DNA of 64,000 bases from Rhodobiaceae bacterium (GCA_020637855.1 JACKJR010000001.1:248001-312000), one strand, 5' to 3'; positions 33,960 through 43,134 are shown, counted from the first letter of the stretch. Translations and numbers: made by a program. Notes: generated by a model from the sequence alone, not told the origin.

Positions 33960-34247
33960 AACCGGACATGGCGGCGTTAAGGCGCCGCCATGCATGCCCT
34001 TACGCGAAAGCCGATCTGGTTTTCCGCAATTCCGCTCTTCACATCACGAAGCAAAACTGGGGGTACGGTTGCCCTGTAACCGTTATTGTGTTTGCGTATT
34101 TAGCGCCTAAATATTCGTTTTAAAATCCAATAAAATTTAAAACTTCAATATAATTATAGAATAACTAAATAAAATTGCACAGATTAAACGAAATTTAATT
34201 TATGTGCAGGACAATAAAACAAATTGAATAATATAGGTGGGCGAGCT
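33960..34247. other. AT-rich intergenic region before the PAS gene
   Basis: A 288-bp gene-free region. From about 34080 the composition drops sharply to AT-rich, unlike flanking genes. It resembles the AT-rich spacers at 6732-6931 and 35427-36031. No clear promoter elements were assigned. Confidence 0.5.
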
Positions 34248-35072
34248 GTGAAACAGCATGTCAAAACAACCCTCCTAAAGAACATGGGAGGGCAGGTTGA
34301 GCCACTGGAGGCGCACTCCGGATCGCTGATGCAGCTTGTGCTGCGGATCCGGGACTGCGGCACCTGGCGAATCGATCTGGCTGGCTACACGTGCCATTGG
34401 TCCCCGGCGTCATGCCGTTTGCATGGTCTGGAGCCCGAGAACGGAACCATTCCGCTTGATCGCGCGATCCGGGTTTATCACCCCTACGATGCCAAGCAGG
34501 TCGCGGAACTCATCAAGGAAGCGATCGTCGAACGTTGCGGCTTCCGTTATGTCGCCCGCGTGACCAGGCCGGATGGCCAGATACGGCTCATCGAGTGTGC
34601 CGCTACGACCGAGTTGTCCGAAACCGGCAAGATTGAATCGTTGTTCGGCATTTTCCGCGACATCACGGAAACCTGCGCGGTGAAGGATGTCGCCGACAGC
34701 CGTGGCGCCGCGCTACGGTCCATCATTCAGTTTTCCCCCGCGCCAACGGCCATGCTCGACCGCAACATGCACTATCTGGAGGTCAGCAGGACCTGGTACG
34801 AGTTCCACGGGCTTCCGCCGGACAAGTCGATCCTCGGCAAGTCGCACTACGCGGTTGTGCCAGGCATCCCGGCAAAATGGCGTGTGGAGCATCAGCGCGC
34901 CCTGCGCGGTGAAACCATCATGCGCGATAGCGCGGTTGTGGCGGCCGAAGGCAAGACGTCGAGCGCATCCGGTTCGATCGTTCTGCCGTGGCACACGCCG
35001 TCCGGCAATGTCGGCGGGCTGATCCTGATGGTGACGCCGCGCGGCCAGCTGGAAAGCAGCGCCGCGGCGTGA
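34248..35072 (+). CDS. PAS-domain protein (two PAS folds), no output domain visible
   Basis: A 274-aa protein. The GTG at 34248 follows AGGTGGG; an earlier TTG at 34224 is less likely. PAS1 spans about residues 27-150, with WRIDLAGYTCHWSPASCRLHG and the PAC-like LIECAATTELSETGKIESLFGIFRDIT. PAS2 spans about 160-265, starting IIQFSPAPTAMLDRNMHYLEVS. No kinase, cyclase or HTH is present, so it may act in trans as a sensor. No partner gene is adjacent. Confidence 0.8.
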   Translation: MKQHVKTTLLKNMGGQVEPLEAHSGSLMQLVLRIRDCGTWRIDLAGYTCHWSPASCRLHGLEPENGTIPLDRAIRVYHPYDAKQVAELIKEAIVERCGFRYVARVTRPDGQIRLIECAATTELSETGKIESLFGIFRDITETCAVKDVADSRGAALRSIIQFSPAPTAMLDRNMHYLEVSRTWYEFHGLPPDKSILGKSHYAVVPGIPAKWRVEHQRALRGETIMRDSAVVAAEGKTSSASGSIVLPWHTPSGNVGGLILMVTPRGQLESSAAA

Positions 35073-35111
35073 CAGGCAAACGCCCGTTGCGGATAGTTCC
35101 ATTGAAATGAT

Positions 35112-35188
35112 TGGTCGGAGTGGCAGGATTCGAACCTGCGACCCCCTCGTCCCGAACGAGGTGCGCTACCAGACTGCGCCACACTCCG
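35112..35188 (-). tRNA. tRNA-Pro (CGG)
   Basis: A complete 77-base cloverleaf on the minus strand. The acceptor stem CGGAGTG pairs with CACTCCG, the anticodon arm CCTCG-TTCGGGA-CGAGG gives anticodon CGG, the T-arm is GGTTCGAATCC-like, and CCA is encoded. Confidence 0.95.
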
Positions 35189-35351
35189 ACATAAAGGCAC
35201 ACCGGTGACCAAGGGACCGGTGCGGACGGTCTTATAGCCATCGCGCACGCGTGCTGCAAGGCGTTCCGAACAAGGATTCCGCACAGGTCGGTGACGGTGC
35301 CCGTGGCACTTGCGAGTGGGCGGGCGAGAGGCTAGATACGGGGCCCGGCAT

Positions 35352-35426
35352 TGGGGCGTAGCCAAGTGGTAAGGCAACGGTTTTTGGTACCGTCATTCCC
35401 TGGTTCGAATCCAGGCGCCCCAGCCA
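35352..35426 (+). tRNA. tRNA-Gln (TTG)
   Basis: A complete 75-base cloverleaf. The acceptor TGGGGCG pairs with CGCCCCA, the anticodon stem ACGGT/ACCGT encloses TTTTGGT with anticodon TTG, and the T-loop is GTTCGAATC. CCA is encoded at 35424-35426. Confidence 0.95.
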
Positions 35427-36031
35427 ACAGCCCTTTTCAAAAGAATAACCGGATACGGCAGCCGTATGATGCGGTTACTTTTGTGTATTATCAAAATTTC
35501 CAATATATATTCAATATTGAAAACATAAGAATTTTGATATTGTGATTGTTTAAAAACAAAATAGATACAAATAGCTTATTTATGTGATGTGAAAAATTTT
35601 TGAGTTGTTCGATTTGACATCTATTACGATAGAGATGTATATTTAAAACAGTCATCTATCAAAATTAATTAATATGAAGTTGTAAAATCCATTTGTTTTA
35701 AATCATTTTAACCGAAATGACGATGGTAATAAGGAATAAAATTTTTATCGATGTTAGAGAAACAATCGACGGTGGGGGAATGATAGAAATAGGTATCAAA
35801 TAAATTGTATTCAAAATATCTAATCCATACATCATCACTCAAATAACAGCGCAGCATTTACATTCGTGATTCCCGGTGCATCGCTGGAATAAGCTGCCGG
35901 TTCGTGTTTTGCTAGGCAAATGTCGCATTTCGACAATCGCAATCCGCATCGCAGTCGGATCATCGGCCTGGGGCAAAACGATGTTCCGCCGATGCGAGCG
36001 AACACGACATAACCAGTGGAGGAGTTGAGAA
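35427..36031. other. AT-rich gene-free region upstream of the peptide-type ABC operon
   Basis: A 605-bp region of markedly low GC without a supportable gene on either strand. It lies between tRNA-Gln and the ABC substrate-binding gene and so holds the latter's promoter. Composition contrasts with the GC-rich genes on both sides. No attachment-site repeat of the tRNA 3' end was seen within it. Confidence 0.6.
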
Positions 36032-37639
36032 ATGAAAGACGACAAACAAGTCCTGCTTGACCGGATCGCCGAGGCGGCCCGGACCGGCGGGATATCCCGC
36101 CGCAGCTTTATGCACTACGCGGCTGCCGCAGGGCTGACCACAAGTGCCGCCTCCGGCCTTTGGGTGAAAAAGGCCAAGGCTGCCCCGAAGAAGGGCGGCA
36201 CATTCCGCTGGGGCCTGCATGACGGCAACACCTCCGACACGCATGATCCGGGCACGTATCTTTCGCGCCAGCAGATTTATCTGGCCCATACGCACCGCAG
36301 CTATCTGACGATGATCATGGGCGACGGCTCGCTGGGCCCTGACCTTGCCAATGAGTGGTCTGCCAATGCCGACGCATCCGAATGGACCTTCAAGCTGACC
36401 GACAAGGCAAGCTTCCATAGCGGCAAGAAGCTTACCGCCGATGACGTGATCGCCTCGCTCAATCACCACCGCGGCGAGAAGACGACCTCGGCCGCCAAGG
36501 CACTGCTGACGGACGTGACGGACATCACCAAGGACGGCGATTATACGGTCACCGTGAAATTGGGACGCGGCAATGCCGACTTCCCGTGGCTAATGACCGA
36601 TTATCACATGGCGATCTGCCCGGCTCAGGCCGATGGCACCATCGAATGGAAGTCCGGCGACGGCTCCGGTCCCTACAAGATCGATGAACAGGAATGGGGC
36701 GTCAGCTGCAGTCTGAGCCGCCACGAGGGATGGCATCGCGAAGGCGCCTACTTCGACAAGGTCACCATTCTCGTTCTCAACGACCCCAACGCGCGGCAGA
36801 CCGCCCTGGTGACCGGCGATGTCGACAGCGTTTCGATCATTGACCTGAAGACCATGGGGCTGCTGCAGCGCGACCCGAACATCGTTATCGACAACGTGCC
36901 GTCTGCCGGTGCGATCACGCTGCCGATGTTCTGCGACACCGCTCCGTTCGACAATGTCGACGTGCGCACCGCGCTCAAGCTGGCGATGAACCGGGACGAG
37001 ATCATCGAGAAGATCACCTTCGGTGCGGCCACAAAGGGCAACGACTTCCATCACTCGCCGGCACAGCCCTACTGGCCTGACGACATCCCGCAACGCGAGT
37101 ACGATCCCGATCAGGCCAAATCGCTGCTGAAAAAAGCCGGCGCCGAAGGGCTGAAAATCAATCTCAGCACGGCCGACAGTGTCTATGCCGGCGCGGTCGA
37201 TATGGCGGTCCTTTATGCCGAACATGCAAAGGCTGCCGGCATTACAATCAATGTCGTTCGCGAACCCAACGACGGTTACTACTCCGACGTTTGGCTCAAG
37301 AAGCCGTTCTGTCTGGTTTCCTGGGGCGCACGTCCGACGCCGGACGTCATGTACACGCTCGCCTACAAGGACGATGCGGCCTGGAACGAGTCGCACTGGA
37401 AGAACCCGAGGTTCAACGAGCTTCTGCTGATGGCGAAGTCGGAACTGGACGATACCAAGCGCGCCGAAATGTACCGCGAGATGGCGATGCTTGCGCGTGA
37501 TGATGGTGGCACCATCATCCCGTTCTTCAACAACTTCGTCTACGCGCACCGTGCCAATATCGGCGTTCCCGAGCAGCTTGCAGCCAGCTGGGAGTGCGAT
37601 GGCGCCCGTGCAGCGAGCCGCTGGTGGTTCGAGAGCTGA
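36032..37639 (+). CDS. ABC substrate-binding protein, peptide/nickel family 5, Tat-exported
   Basis: A 535-aa family-5 solute-binding protein. The N-terminus has a twin-arginine signal, SRRSFMHYAAAAGLTTSAAS (about residues 22-42), with cleavage after AKA. Mature parts include the GTFRWGLHDGNTSDTHDPG start, HSGKKLTADDVIASLNHH, and SGDGSGPYKIDEQEWG. It is first in an operon with two permeases and a double ATPase (38115-41818), but 475 bp of structured repeats separates it from the permeases. The solute could be a peptide, opine or amine. Confidence 0.93.
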   Translation: MKDDKQVLLDRIAEAARTGGISRRSFMHYAAAAGLTTSAASGLWVKKAKAAPKKGGTFRWGLHDGNTSDTHDPGTYLSRQQIYLAHTHRSYLTMIMGDGSLGPDLANEWSANADASEWTFKLTDKASFHSGKKLTADDVIASLNHHRGEKTTSAAKALLTDVTDITKDGDYTVTVKLGRGNADFPWLMTDYHMAICPAQADGTIEWKSGDGSGPYKIDEQEWGVSCSLSRHEGWHREGAYFDKVTILVLNDPNARQTALVTGDVDSVSIIDLKTMGLLQRDPNIVIDNVPSAGAITLPMFCDTAPFDNVDVRTALKLAMNRDEIIEKITFGAATKGNDFHHSPAQPYWPDDIPQREYDPDQAKSLLKKAGAEGLKINLSTADSVYAGAVDMAVLYAEHAKAAGITINVVREPNDGYYSDVWLKKPFCLVSWGARPTPDVMYTLAYKDDAAWNESHWKNPRFNELLLMAKSELDDTKRAEMYREMAMLARDDGGTIIPFFNNFVYAHRANIGVPEQLAASWECDGARAASRWWFES

Positions 37640-37659
37640 TCTGGCGAGAAAACGCGAAT

Positions 37660-37688
37660 TTGCCCGGCGCCACTGCGGTGCCGGGCAA
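37660..37688 (+). other. Stem-loop following the substrate-binding gene
   Basis: TTGCCCGGC (37660-37668) pairs with GCCGGGCAA (37680-37688). It lies 20 bases after the stop and has no T-run, so it is likelier an mRNA stabiliser or leaky attenuator than a terminator. Confidence 0.65.
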
Positions 37689-37812
37689 TATGTATGCTTA
37701 TACAGCATGCTTCAGGTCGCCAATGGGATAGTCCGTTTTGCGCCGGGCTGCTTCAATCCAATCCTGGCGATCTGAAAAATCAGACGGGAACATCCGGCCA
37801 TGCCGGAGAACA

Positions 37813-38060
37813 AGATCATCCCGTGTCAGGACCGCTTCGGTCCACCGGCACGGAAAGATGATCGGGGAAAGAAGAGATCATCCCGTGTCAGGACCGCTTC
37901 GGTCCACCGGCACGGAAAGATGATCGGGGAAAGAAGAGATCATCCCGTGTCAGGGCCGCTTTGGTCCACTGGCACGGAAAGATGATCGGGGAAAGAAGAG
38001 ATCATCCCGTGTCAGGACCATATTGGTTCGCTGGCACGGACAGGATGGCCGATAAGAATG
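37813..38060 (+). repeat. Four tandem 62-bp repeats with conserved hairpins
   Basis: Unit starts are at 37813, 37875, 37937 and 37999, exactly 62 bp apart. Each unit folds: GGACCG/CGGTCC innermost, CCGTG/CACGG in the middle, GATCATC/GATGATC outermost (lost in the last copy). Copies 3 and 4 change stem bases, but the changes keep G-U pairs. There are no spacers, so this is not CRISPR. It sits inside an operon between the binding-protein and permease genes. Confidence 0.9.
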
Positions 38061-38064
38061 GAGT

Positions 38065-38097
38065 AGAGCCATGTGTCTGCACCAGACACCAGGCTCT
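38065..38097 (+). other. Hairpin immediately upstream of the permease ribosome-binding site
   Basis: AGAGCC (38065-38070) pairs with GGCTCT (38092-38097), with an inner TGTCTG/CAGACA stem. A GGAGGGGG ribosome-binding site follows before the ATG at 38115. It may insulate or modulate permease translation. Confidence 0.7.
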
Positions 38098-38114
38098 AGA
38101 ACCTGGAGGGGGTA

Positions 38115-39071
38115 ATGGGAGACATACTTTCGCTTGTCGCGAAACGTCTCGGATACGGGGTGATCACACTCCTTGTGATTTCAATCCTGATTTTCTTCGC
38201 AGTCGAGGCGCTTCCCGGAGACATAGCCGAAGCCGTTCTCGGCCAGAGCGCGACGCCTGAAACGGTCGCCGCCATGCGCGAACAGCTTGGCCTCGATCGG
38301 CCGGCGGTAATCCGGTACATGGAATGGCTGGCAGGTGCGGTTCAACTGGATTTCGGCGTGTCGCTCATCACCGGTGATCCGGTGAGCAGTGCGATTTCCC
38401 AGAGATTTGCGAACACGCTTTTCCTGGCAGCTTATGCGGCTGTCATCGCGGTTCCGATTTCCATCATCCTCGGTGTCATCGTCGCCTTGCTGCGCAACTC
38501 GATCTTCGACCGGGTCGCCAACGTCCTGACGCTGACCTCGATCTCCTCGCCGGAATTCTTTCTCGGCTACATCCTGATCCTCTATCTGGCGGTCAAGACG
38601 AGCATGTTCCCGGCCATCGCCAGCCTGCGCGGCGACATGAGTTTCGTGGACTTGCTCTACCGAACGTTCCTGCCGGCGCTGACCCTCGTTCTCGTCGTGA
38701 CCGCACACATGATGCGCATGACGCGTGCTGCCATCATCAACCTGCTGGCCTCGCCCTACATCGAGATGGCCAGGCTGAAAGGAGCGCCACCCTGGAAGGT
38801 CATCGTCAGGCACGCCCTGCCGAACGCCTGGGCGCCGATCATCAACGTCGTCGCCTTGAACCTGGCGTATCTCATAACCGGCGTGGTTCTGGTCGAGGTG
38901 GTGTTCGTCTATCCGGGCATCGGCCAGCTTCTCGTCGACGCGGTGTCCAAGCGCGATTTCCCCGTCGTTCAGGCTTGCTGTCTGATCTTCGCCGCAACCT
39001 TCATCCTGCTCAATCTGGCGGCTGATGTCGGTGCGATCCTGACCAACCCGCGTCTGCGGCATCCGAAATAA
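38115..39071 (+). CDS. Peptide-type ABC permease, DppB/OppB family
   Basis: A 318-aa permease with six spans. The first is at residues 12-32 (YGVITLLVISILIFFAVEAL); the segment LGLDRPAVIRYMEWLAGAVQLDFGVS and the EAA loop EMARLKGAPPWKVIVRHALPNAWAP are diagnostic of DppB. The GGAGG start context is strong. It forms the channel together with the DppC-type permease 12 bases downstream. Confidence 0.95.
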   Translation: MGDILSLVAKRLGYGVITLLVISILIFFAVEALPGDIAEAVLGQSATPETVAAMREQLGLDRPAVIRYMEWLAGAVQLDFGVSLITGDPVSSAISQRFANTLFLAAYAAVIAVPISIILGVIVALLRNSIFDRVANVLTLTSISSPEFFLGYILILYLAVKTSMFPAIASLRGDMSFVDLLYRTFLPALTLVLVVTAHMMRMTRAAIINLLASPYIEMARLKGAPPWKVIVRHALPNAWAPIINVVALNLAYLITGVVLVEVVFVYPGIGQLLVDAVSKRDFPVVQACCLIFAATFILLNLAADVGAILTNPRLRHPK

Positions 39072-39083
39072 GGGGGGCATGAT

Positions 39084-40145
39084 ATGAGCTTGTTCGTCAT
39101 TGGCTATTACGCCCTCCTGATTGGCGCATCCTGCCTTGCGGCATATTTTGCCAAGCGGTCTGCATTCCTGCTGCTGTTTTCGCTGACGCTGGCGTCCTTC
39201 ATCATGGGCATCGTCGGCGGTGTTCCCGCGCTGCGGGCGGTCACCATCGCCGCTGCCACGCTGGCACTTGCCGCAGGCACGTCCTATGCGTTCCGCGAGT
39301 TCCTCGTGCAGATCCTGCCCGAGGGCATATCAAAAGAGATCAAGACGGCCCCGCTGACCGCGGCCTTCGGCATGTTCGTCATCTTCACCTATGCGATCGC
39401 CGGCATCTTCGCCCCGGTGATCGCGCCGCACGGCGAGGCGGAGGTCATTTCTTCCGCCTTTGCGCCTGCCGACGAGAACATGCTTCTTGGCGCCGATCAG
39501 CTGGGACGCGATATGTTCAGCCGTATCGTCTACGGCGCGCGCAACTCGGTCGGTCTTGCCCTGGTCGCCACCTCGCTCGCGTTCATCATGGGCGCGCTTG
39601 GCGGACTGTTTGCCGCCACCAAGGGCGGCTGGCTCGATCAGATCCTCGGGCGCGCGGCGGATGTGATCATGTCGGTGCCGTCGTTGATCTTCGCGCTGCT
39701 GATGCTGTCGATCCTCGGCACGTCGCTTTGGGTGATCGTTGTTGTCGTTGCGGTGATCTATTCGCCCCGCGTGTTCCGGCTCACCCGTGCCGTTGCCGGT
39801 AATGTCGTGGTGATGGATTACATCGAGGCGGCACGCTTGCGCGGCGAGGGGACGTGGTACCTGATCCGCAAGGAAATCCTGCCGAACTCCACCGCGCCGC
39901 TGATTGCGGAATTCGGTCTGGAGTTCTGCTTCGTGTTCCTGCTGATCGCCGGCCTGTCGTTCCTTGGCCTCGGCATTCAGCCGCCGACGGCGGACTGGGG
40001 CTCGATGGTGCGCGAGAACGCAACGCTGATTTCATTCGGTGACATCACGCCACTGATCCCGGCGGCGGCCATTGCGCTGCTCACCGTCGCCGTCAACTTC
40101 GTCGTTGACTGGATGCTGTACCGGTCGTCCGGATTGAAGGAGTAG
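39084..40145 (+). CDS. Peptide-type ABC permease, DppC/OppC family
   Basis: A 353-aa permease. The N-terminal 75 residues carry extra hydrophobic spans (YYALLIGASCLAAYFA, FLLLFSLTLASFIMGIVGG) before the usual DppC layout of LLGADQLGRDMFSRIVYGAR, the EAA loop EAARLRGEGTWYLIRKEILPN and LSFLGLGIQPPTADWGSM. It is 12 bases after the DppB-type gene and 5 bases before the ATPase. The added N-terminal spans are longer than in ordinary DppC. Confidence 0.93.
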   Translation: MSLFVIGYYALLIGASCLAAYFAKRSAFLLLFSLTLASFIMGIVGGVPALRAVTIAAATLALAAGTSYAFREFLVQILPEGISKEIKTAPLTAAFGMFVIFTYAIAGIFAPVIAPHGEAEVISSAFAPADENMLLGADQLGRDMFSRIVYGARNSVGLALVATSLAFIMGALGGLFAATKGGWLDQILGRAADVIMSVPSLIFALLMLSILGTSLWVIVVVVAVIYSPRVFRLTRAVAGNVVVMDYIEAARLRGEGTWYLIRKEILPNSTAPLIAEFGLEFCFVFLLIAGLSFLGLGIQPPTADWGSMVRENATLISFGDITPLIPAAAIALLTVAVNFVVDWMLYRSSGLKE

Positions 40146-40150
40146 TCGAG

Positions 40151-41818
40151 ATGGCGGAAAAGAAAAAAGAAGTGCTCCTCAAGATCAAGGATCTGCACAT
40201 CGAGGGGTATTCCGACGAAGAGTGGATCGAGATCGTTCACGGCGTTGATCTTACCCTCCATCGCGGCGAAGTGCTCGGGTTGATCGGGGAATCGGGTGCC
40301 GGCAAATCCACCATCGGATTGGCGGCCATGGGCTTCGCCCGCGATGGCTGCCGCATTTCCGGCGGCTCGATCGAGTTCGACGGGATGGAACTGACGACGA
40401 CGCCGGAATCCGCACTGCGGGCGTTGCGCGGATCGCGCATCGCCTATGTGGCGCAGTCGGCGGCGGCCTCCTTCAACCCGGCGCACAAGATCATCGATCA
40501 GCACACCGAGGCACCGATCCACTACCGCATCCAGAAGCGGGTGGAAGCGCAGGAGGATGCCATGCAGCTCTATGAGCGGCTGCGTCTTCCAAATCCTCAT
40601 GAAATCGGCTTCCGCTATCCCCACCAGGTGTCCGGAGGCCAGCTTCAGCGTGCGATGACGGCCATGGCCATGGCCTGCCGGCCTGATCTGATCATCTTCG
40701 ACGAGCCGACCACGGCGCTCGATGTGACAACCCAGATCGAGGTGCTCGCTGCCATCCGCGACATTGTCGACCAGTTCAACACTGCTGCGATCTACATCAC
40801 CCACGACCTCGCCGTCGTGGCGCAGATGGCCGACACGATCAAGGTGCTGCTGAAAGGCAACGAGGTTGAGGAAGCCCCGACCGAGCAGATGCTGGGCAGT
40901 CCGAAAGAGGATTACACCAAGAGCCTGTGGGCGGTGCGCTCGTTTCAGCGCAAGCAGAAACCGCGCCCGAAAGGCAAGGCTGCGGTTCCCGTCGTTTCCG
41001 TCCAGGACATCGATGCTGCCTATGGCGATGTGAAGGTTCTCAAGGATGTGTCCTTCGACATCTATGCCGGCATGACCGTCGCGGTTGTTGGCGAATCCGG
41101 TTCCGGCAAGTCGACCACGGCGCGCTGCATCACCGGCCTTCTGCCGCCGACCAAGGGCAAAATCCTGTTCCAGGGTGAGGAGCTTCCCGCCAGTTACAAG
41201 GACCGCACCAAGGATCAACTGCGTCAGGCGCAGATGATCTACCAGATGGCCGATACCGCGCTGAATCCGAAAGTGAAGATCAGCGATATCATCGGACGTC
41301 CGGCGCAGTTCTACAGCGGGTTGTCCGGTGGTGAGCTCAAGAGCCGGGTCGATGAATTGCTCGACCTGATCGAGCTTGATCCGTCCAAGTTCTACAACCG
41401 CTATCCGCCCGAACTGTCGGGTGGCCAGAAGCAGCGTGTCGGCATCGCCCGCGCGCTGGCCGCCGAGCCGACCTTCATTATCTGCGACGAGGTGACGAGC
41501 GCTCTCGATCAGCTTGTCGCCGAGGGTATCCTGAAGTTGCTCGACCGGCTGCAGCGGGAGTTGAACCTGTCCTACATGTTCATCACCCACGATCTGGCGA
41601 CCGTCAGATCGATCGCCGACGAAGTCGTAGTGATGCGCCAGGGCGAGGTGGTCGAGCAGGGACCGAAGGACAAGATGTTCAAGCCTCCGCACCACCCCTA
41701 TACCGACCTGTTGCTGTCATCGGTTCCGGAGATGGACCCGAACTGGCTGACGACCCTGCTCGAGGAGCGCGGTGTCGACAATGTCGGCGAGGCGGCAAAC
41801 ACCGGCGGCAAGAAATAA
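40151..41818 (+). CDS. Fused double ATPase for peptide-type ABC transporter
   Basis: A 555-aa protein carrying two nucleotide-binding domains in one chain, replacing separate DppD and DppF. NBD1 has GESGAGKSTIGLAAMGFA (about 49), SGGQLQRAMTAMAM and LIIFDEPTTALDVT. NBD2 has GESGSGKSTTARCITGLLPP (about 314), LSGGQKQRVGIARAL and FIICDEVTSALDQL. Both have their own Q-loop and H-loop. It is last in the operon; a terminator-like hairpin follows at 41871. Confidence 0.95.
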   Translation: MAEKKKEVLLKIKDLHIEGYSDEEWIEIVHGVDLTLHRGEVLGLIGESGAGKSTIGLAAMGFARDGCRISGGSIEFDGMELTTTPESALRALRGSRIAYVAQSAAASFNPAHKIIDQHTEAPIHYRIQKRVEAQEDAMQLYERLRLPNPHEIGFRYPHQVSGGQLQRAMTAMAMACRPDLIIFDEPTTALDVTTQIEVLAAIRDIVDQFNTAAIYITHDLAVVAQMADTIKVLLKGNEVEEAPTEQMLGSPKEDYTKSLWAVRSFQRKQKPRPKGKAAVPVVSVQDIDAAYGDVKVLKDVSFDIYAGMTVAVVGESGSGKSTTARCITGLLPPTKGKILFQGEELPASYKDRTKDQLRQAQMIYQMADTALNPKVKISDIIGRPAQFYSGLSGGELKSRVDELLDLIELDPSKFYNRYPPELSGGQKQRVGIARALAAEPTFIICDEVTSALDQLVAEGILKLLDRLQRELNLSYMFITHDLATVRSIADEVVVMRQGEVVEQGPKDKMFKPPHHPYTDLLLSSVPEMDPNWLTTLLEERGVDNVGEAANTGGKK

Positions 41819-41870
41819 AGGCAGGAGCCGGCGTTTTTTTTGCACCCCGGGATAGACTGCAAACAACATC

Positions 41871-41899
41871 AAGGCCGGTTGCGAGACCGGCCTTATTCT
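41871..41899 (+). terminator. Terminator-like hairpin after the ABC operon
   Basis: AAGGCCGGT (41871-41879) pairs with ACCGGCCTT (41886-41894) around TGCGAG, followed by ATTCTT. The stem is strong and the T-tract short. Confidence 0.7.
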
Positions 41900-41936
41900 T
41901 GTGCTCAAATGCCGTGAGAAACGCTACGCCGCGGTG

Positions 41937-42056
41937 TCAGATGATCGCCATGGCCGACACGACCATCGTGCCAAGGATGACGGCGTAGATGCCGACCAGT
42001 GCAGGCCAGGACGCGCCGCCCAAACGGTGTTCGCGGATCAGATCGTCGCGGTTCAT
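41937..42056 (-). CDS. 39-aa membrane protein
   Basis: A small gene supported by an excellent AGGAGG ribosome-binding site 7 bases before the ATG at 42056. The protein MNRDDLIREHRLGGASWPAL ends in one hydrophobic span (VGIYAVILGTMVVSAMAII). The N-terminal part is charged, so it is a single-span protein with a cytoplasmic head. Family unknown. It lies between the ABC operon and the EamA permease and could be a regulator or subunit. Confidence 0.6.
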   Translation of the reverse strand: MNRDDLIREHRLGGASWPALVGIYAVILGTMVVSAMAII

Positions 42057-42252
42057 GGTCTGCCTCCTGTCTTTCAATGGTCCAGCGGTCTGCCTGAAAG
42101 GTGCTTCGCTTCGTTGGCTACCGTATGGCCGCCAGATGGCATCAAAATGTGACGAGTTCAAGAATGGAGCGTTAAAATGCACATGCGCATGGTGCATATC
42201 TGCTGAAACTGGAAAACATATCCTGAATGGAATTGCAGCCCGCCGGGGCTAC

Positions 42253-43134
42253 TCAGGGCGCGCGATGCCTCGCGGCGCCCTTGGGTTTCCAGAGTGCGGC
42301 GAGATTCGAAATGACGATTGCAGCAATGATGATAGCGCCACCGACGAATGTGCGCATAGCCGGCACTTCATCGAGCACGTACCATGCAAGCAGCGGAGCA
42401 AGCGTTCCCTCCAGCAGCAGGAGTAACGAGACCTCTGCGGAACTGATGTAGCGCGGCCCGAGCGTCAGCAGACTGACCCCTATGGGGATGAAGAAGCAGC
42501 CGAGCAGCGCGGCATAGGCGAAATCGGCCGGCTGCATCTGCGAGGGTGCCGCGAAGGCTGCTGTTGCGAGCGAAGCGAACAGATAGCCCAGCGCGGCCGC
42601 CGGGATCATCGACATGTGCCGCGCCGCGCGCGCGATCGTCAGCGAGCTTGCAAGCGCGATCGCGGTTCCCAGTGCGAAGGCTTCGCCGAGAAACCCGCTT
42701 CCCCCAAGATTGCCGCCGCCGGTGATGATCCCTATGCCGCCAAGGCAGGAGATGATGGTCAAGAGCGTTCGCAAGCTCAACCGTTCGCCGAGAAAGATAC
42801 GGCTTACGAGAGCTGCAAAGACCGGCGTTGTCGCAACGATCATCGTCGCCGAAGCGATGGTCGTATGTTGCACGGCCAGCACGAAACAGCTTATGCCCGC
42901 CGAGGAGAGGATGCCGTAGGCGATGCCCGTCAGACCCATGTCGCGCAGCCTGGATGGCAGTGCTTTGCGGTAATAGATGCCGAGCGCAACGAACAGCGTG
43001 AGCGTCGTCAGGGCCGCGCGCCAGAACACGATCGTCAGGTGCGGTGCGTCGATGAGACGTATGAGGATGCTGTCCGGCACGATGGCCAGCACGCCGGTGC
43101 TGGTTAGCAGAACACCTTTGAGATGATCGTTCAC
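42253..43134 (-). CDS. EamA-family (DMT) permease
   Basis: A 293-aa protein with about ten hydrophobic spans in two EamA-type repeats: spans 1-5 (residues 5-145) and 6-10 (150-280). The usual start is MNDHLKGVLLTSTGVLAIVP. AGISCFVLAVQHTTIASATMIV and SSAEVSLLLLLEGTLAPLLAWYVLDE are typical of the family. It exports or imports a small metabolite that sequence alone does not identify. Confidence 0.92.
   Translation of the reverse strand: MNDHLKGVLLTSTGVLAIVPDSILIRLIDAPHLTIVFWRAALTTLTLFVALGIYYRKALPSRLRDMGLTGIAYGILSSAGISCFVLAVQHTTIASATMIVATTPVFAALVSRIFLGERLSLRTLLTIISCLGGIGIITGGGNLGGSGFLGEAFALGTAIALASSLTIARAARHMSMIPAAALGYLFASLATAAFAAPSQMQPADFAYAALLGCFFIPIGVSLLTLGPRYISSAEVSLLLLLEGTLAPLLAWYVLDEVPAMRTFVGGAIIIAAIVISNLAALWKPKGAARHRAP

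Noticed and set aside
35112..36031. Integrated element at the tRNA genes
   Set aside because: No integrase and no direct repeat of the tRNA 3' end was seen in the flanking region.
37800..38060. CRISPR array or repeat-coded protein
   Set aside because: Units abut with no spacers and the 62-bp period is not a multiple of three, so neither fits.
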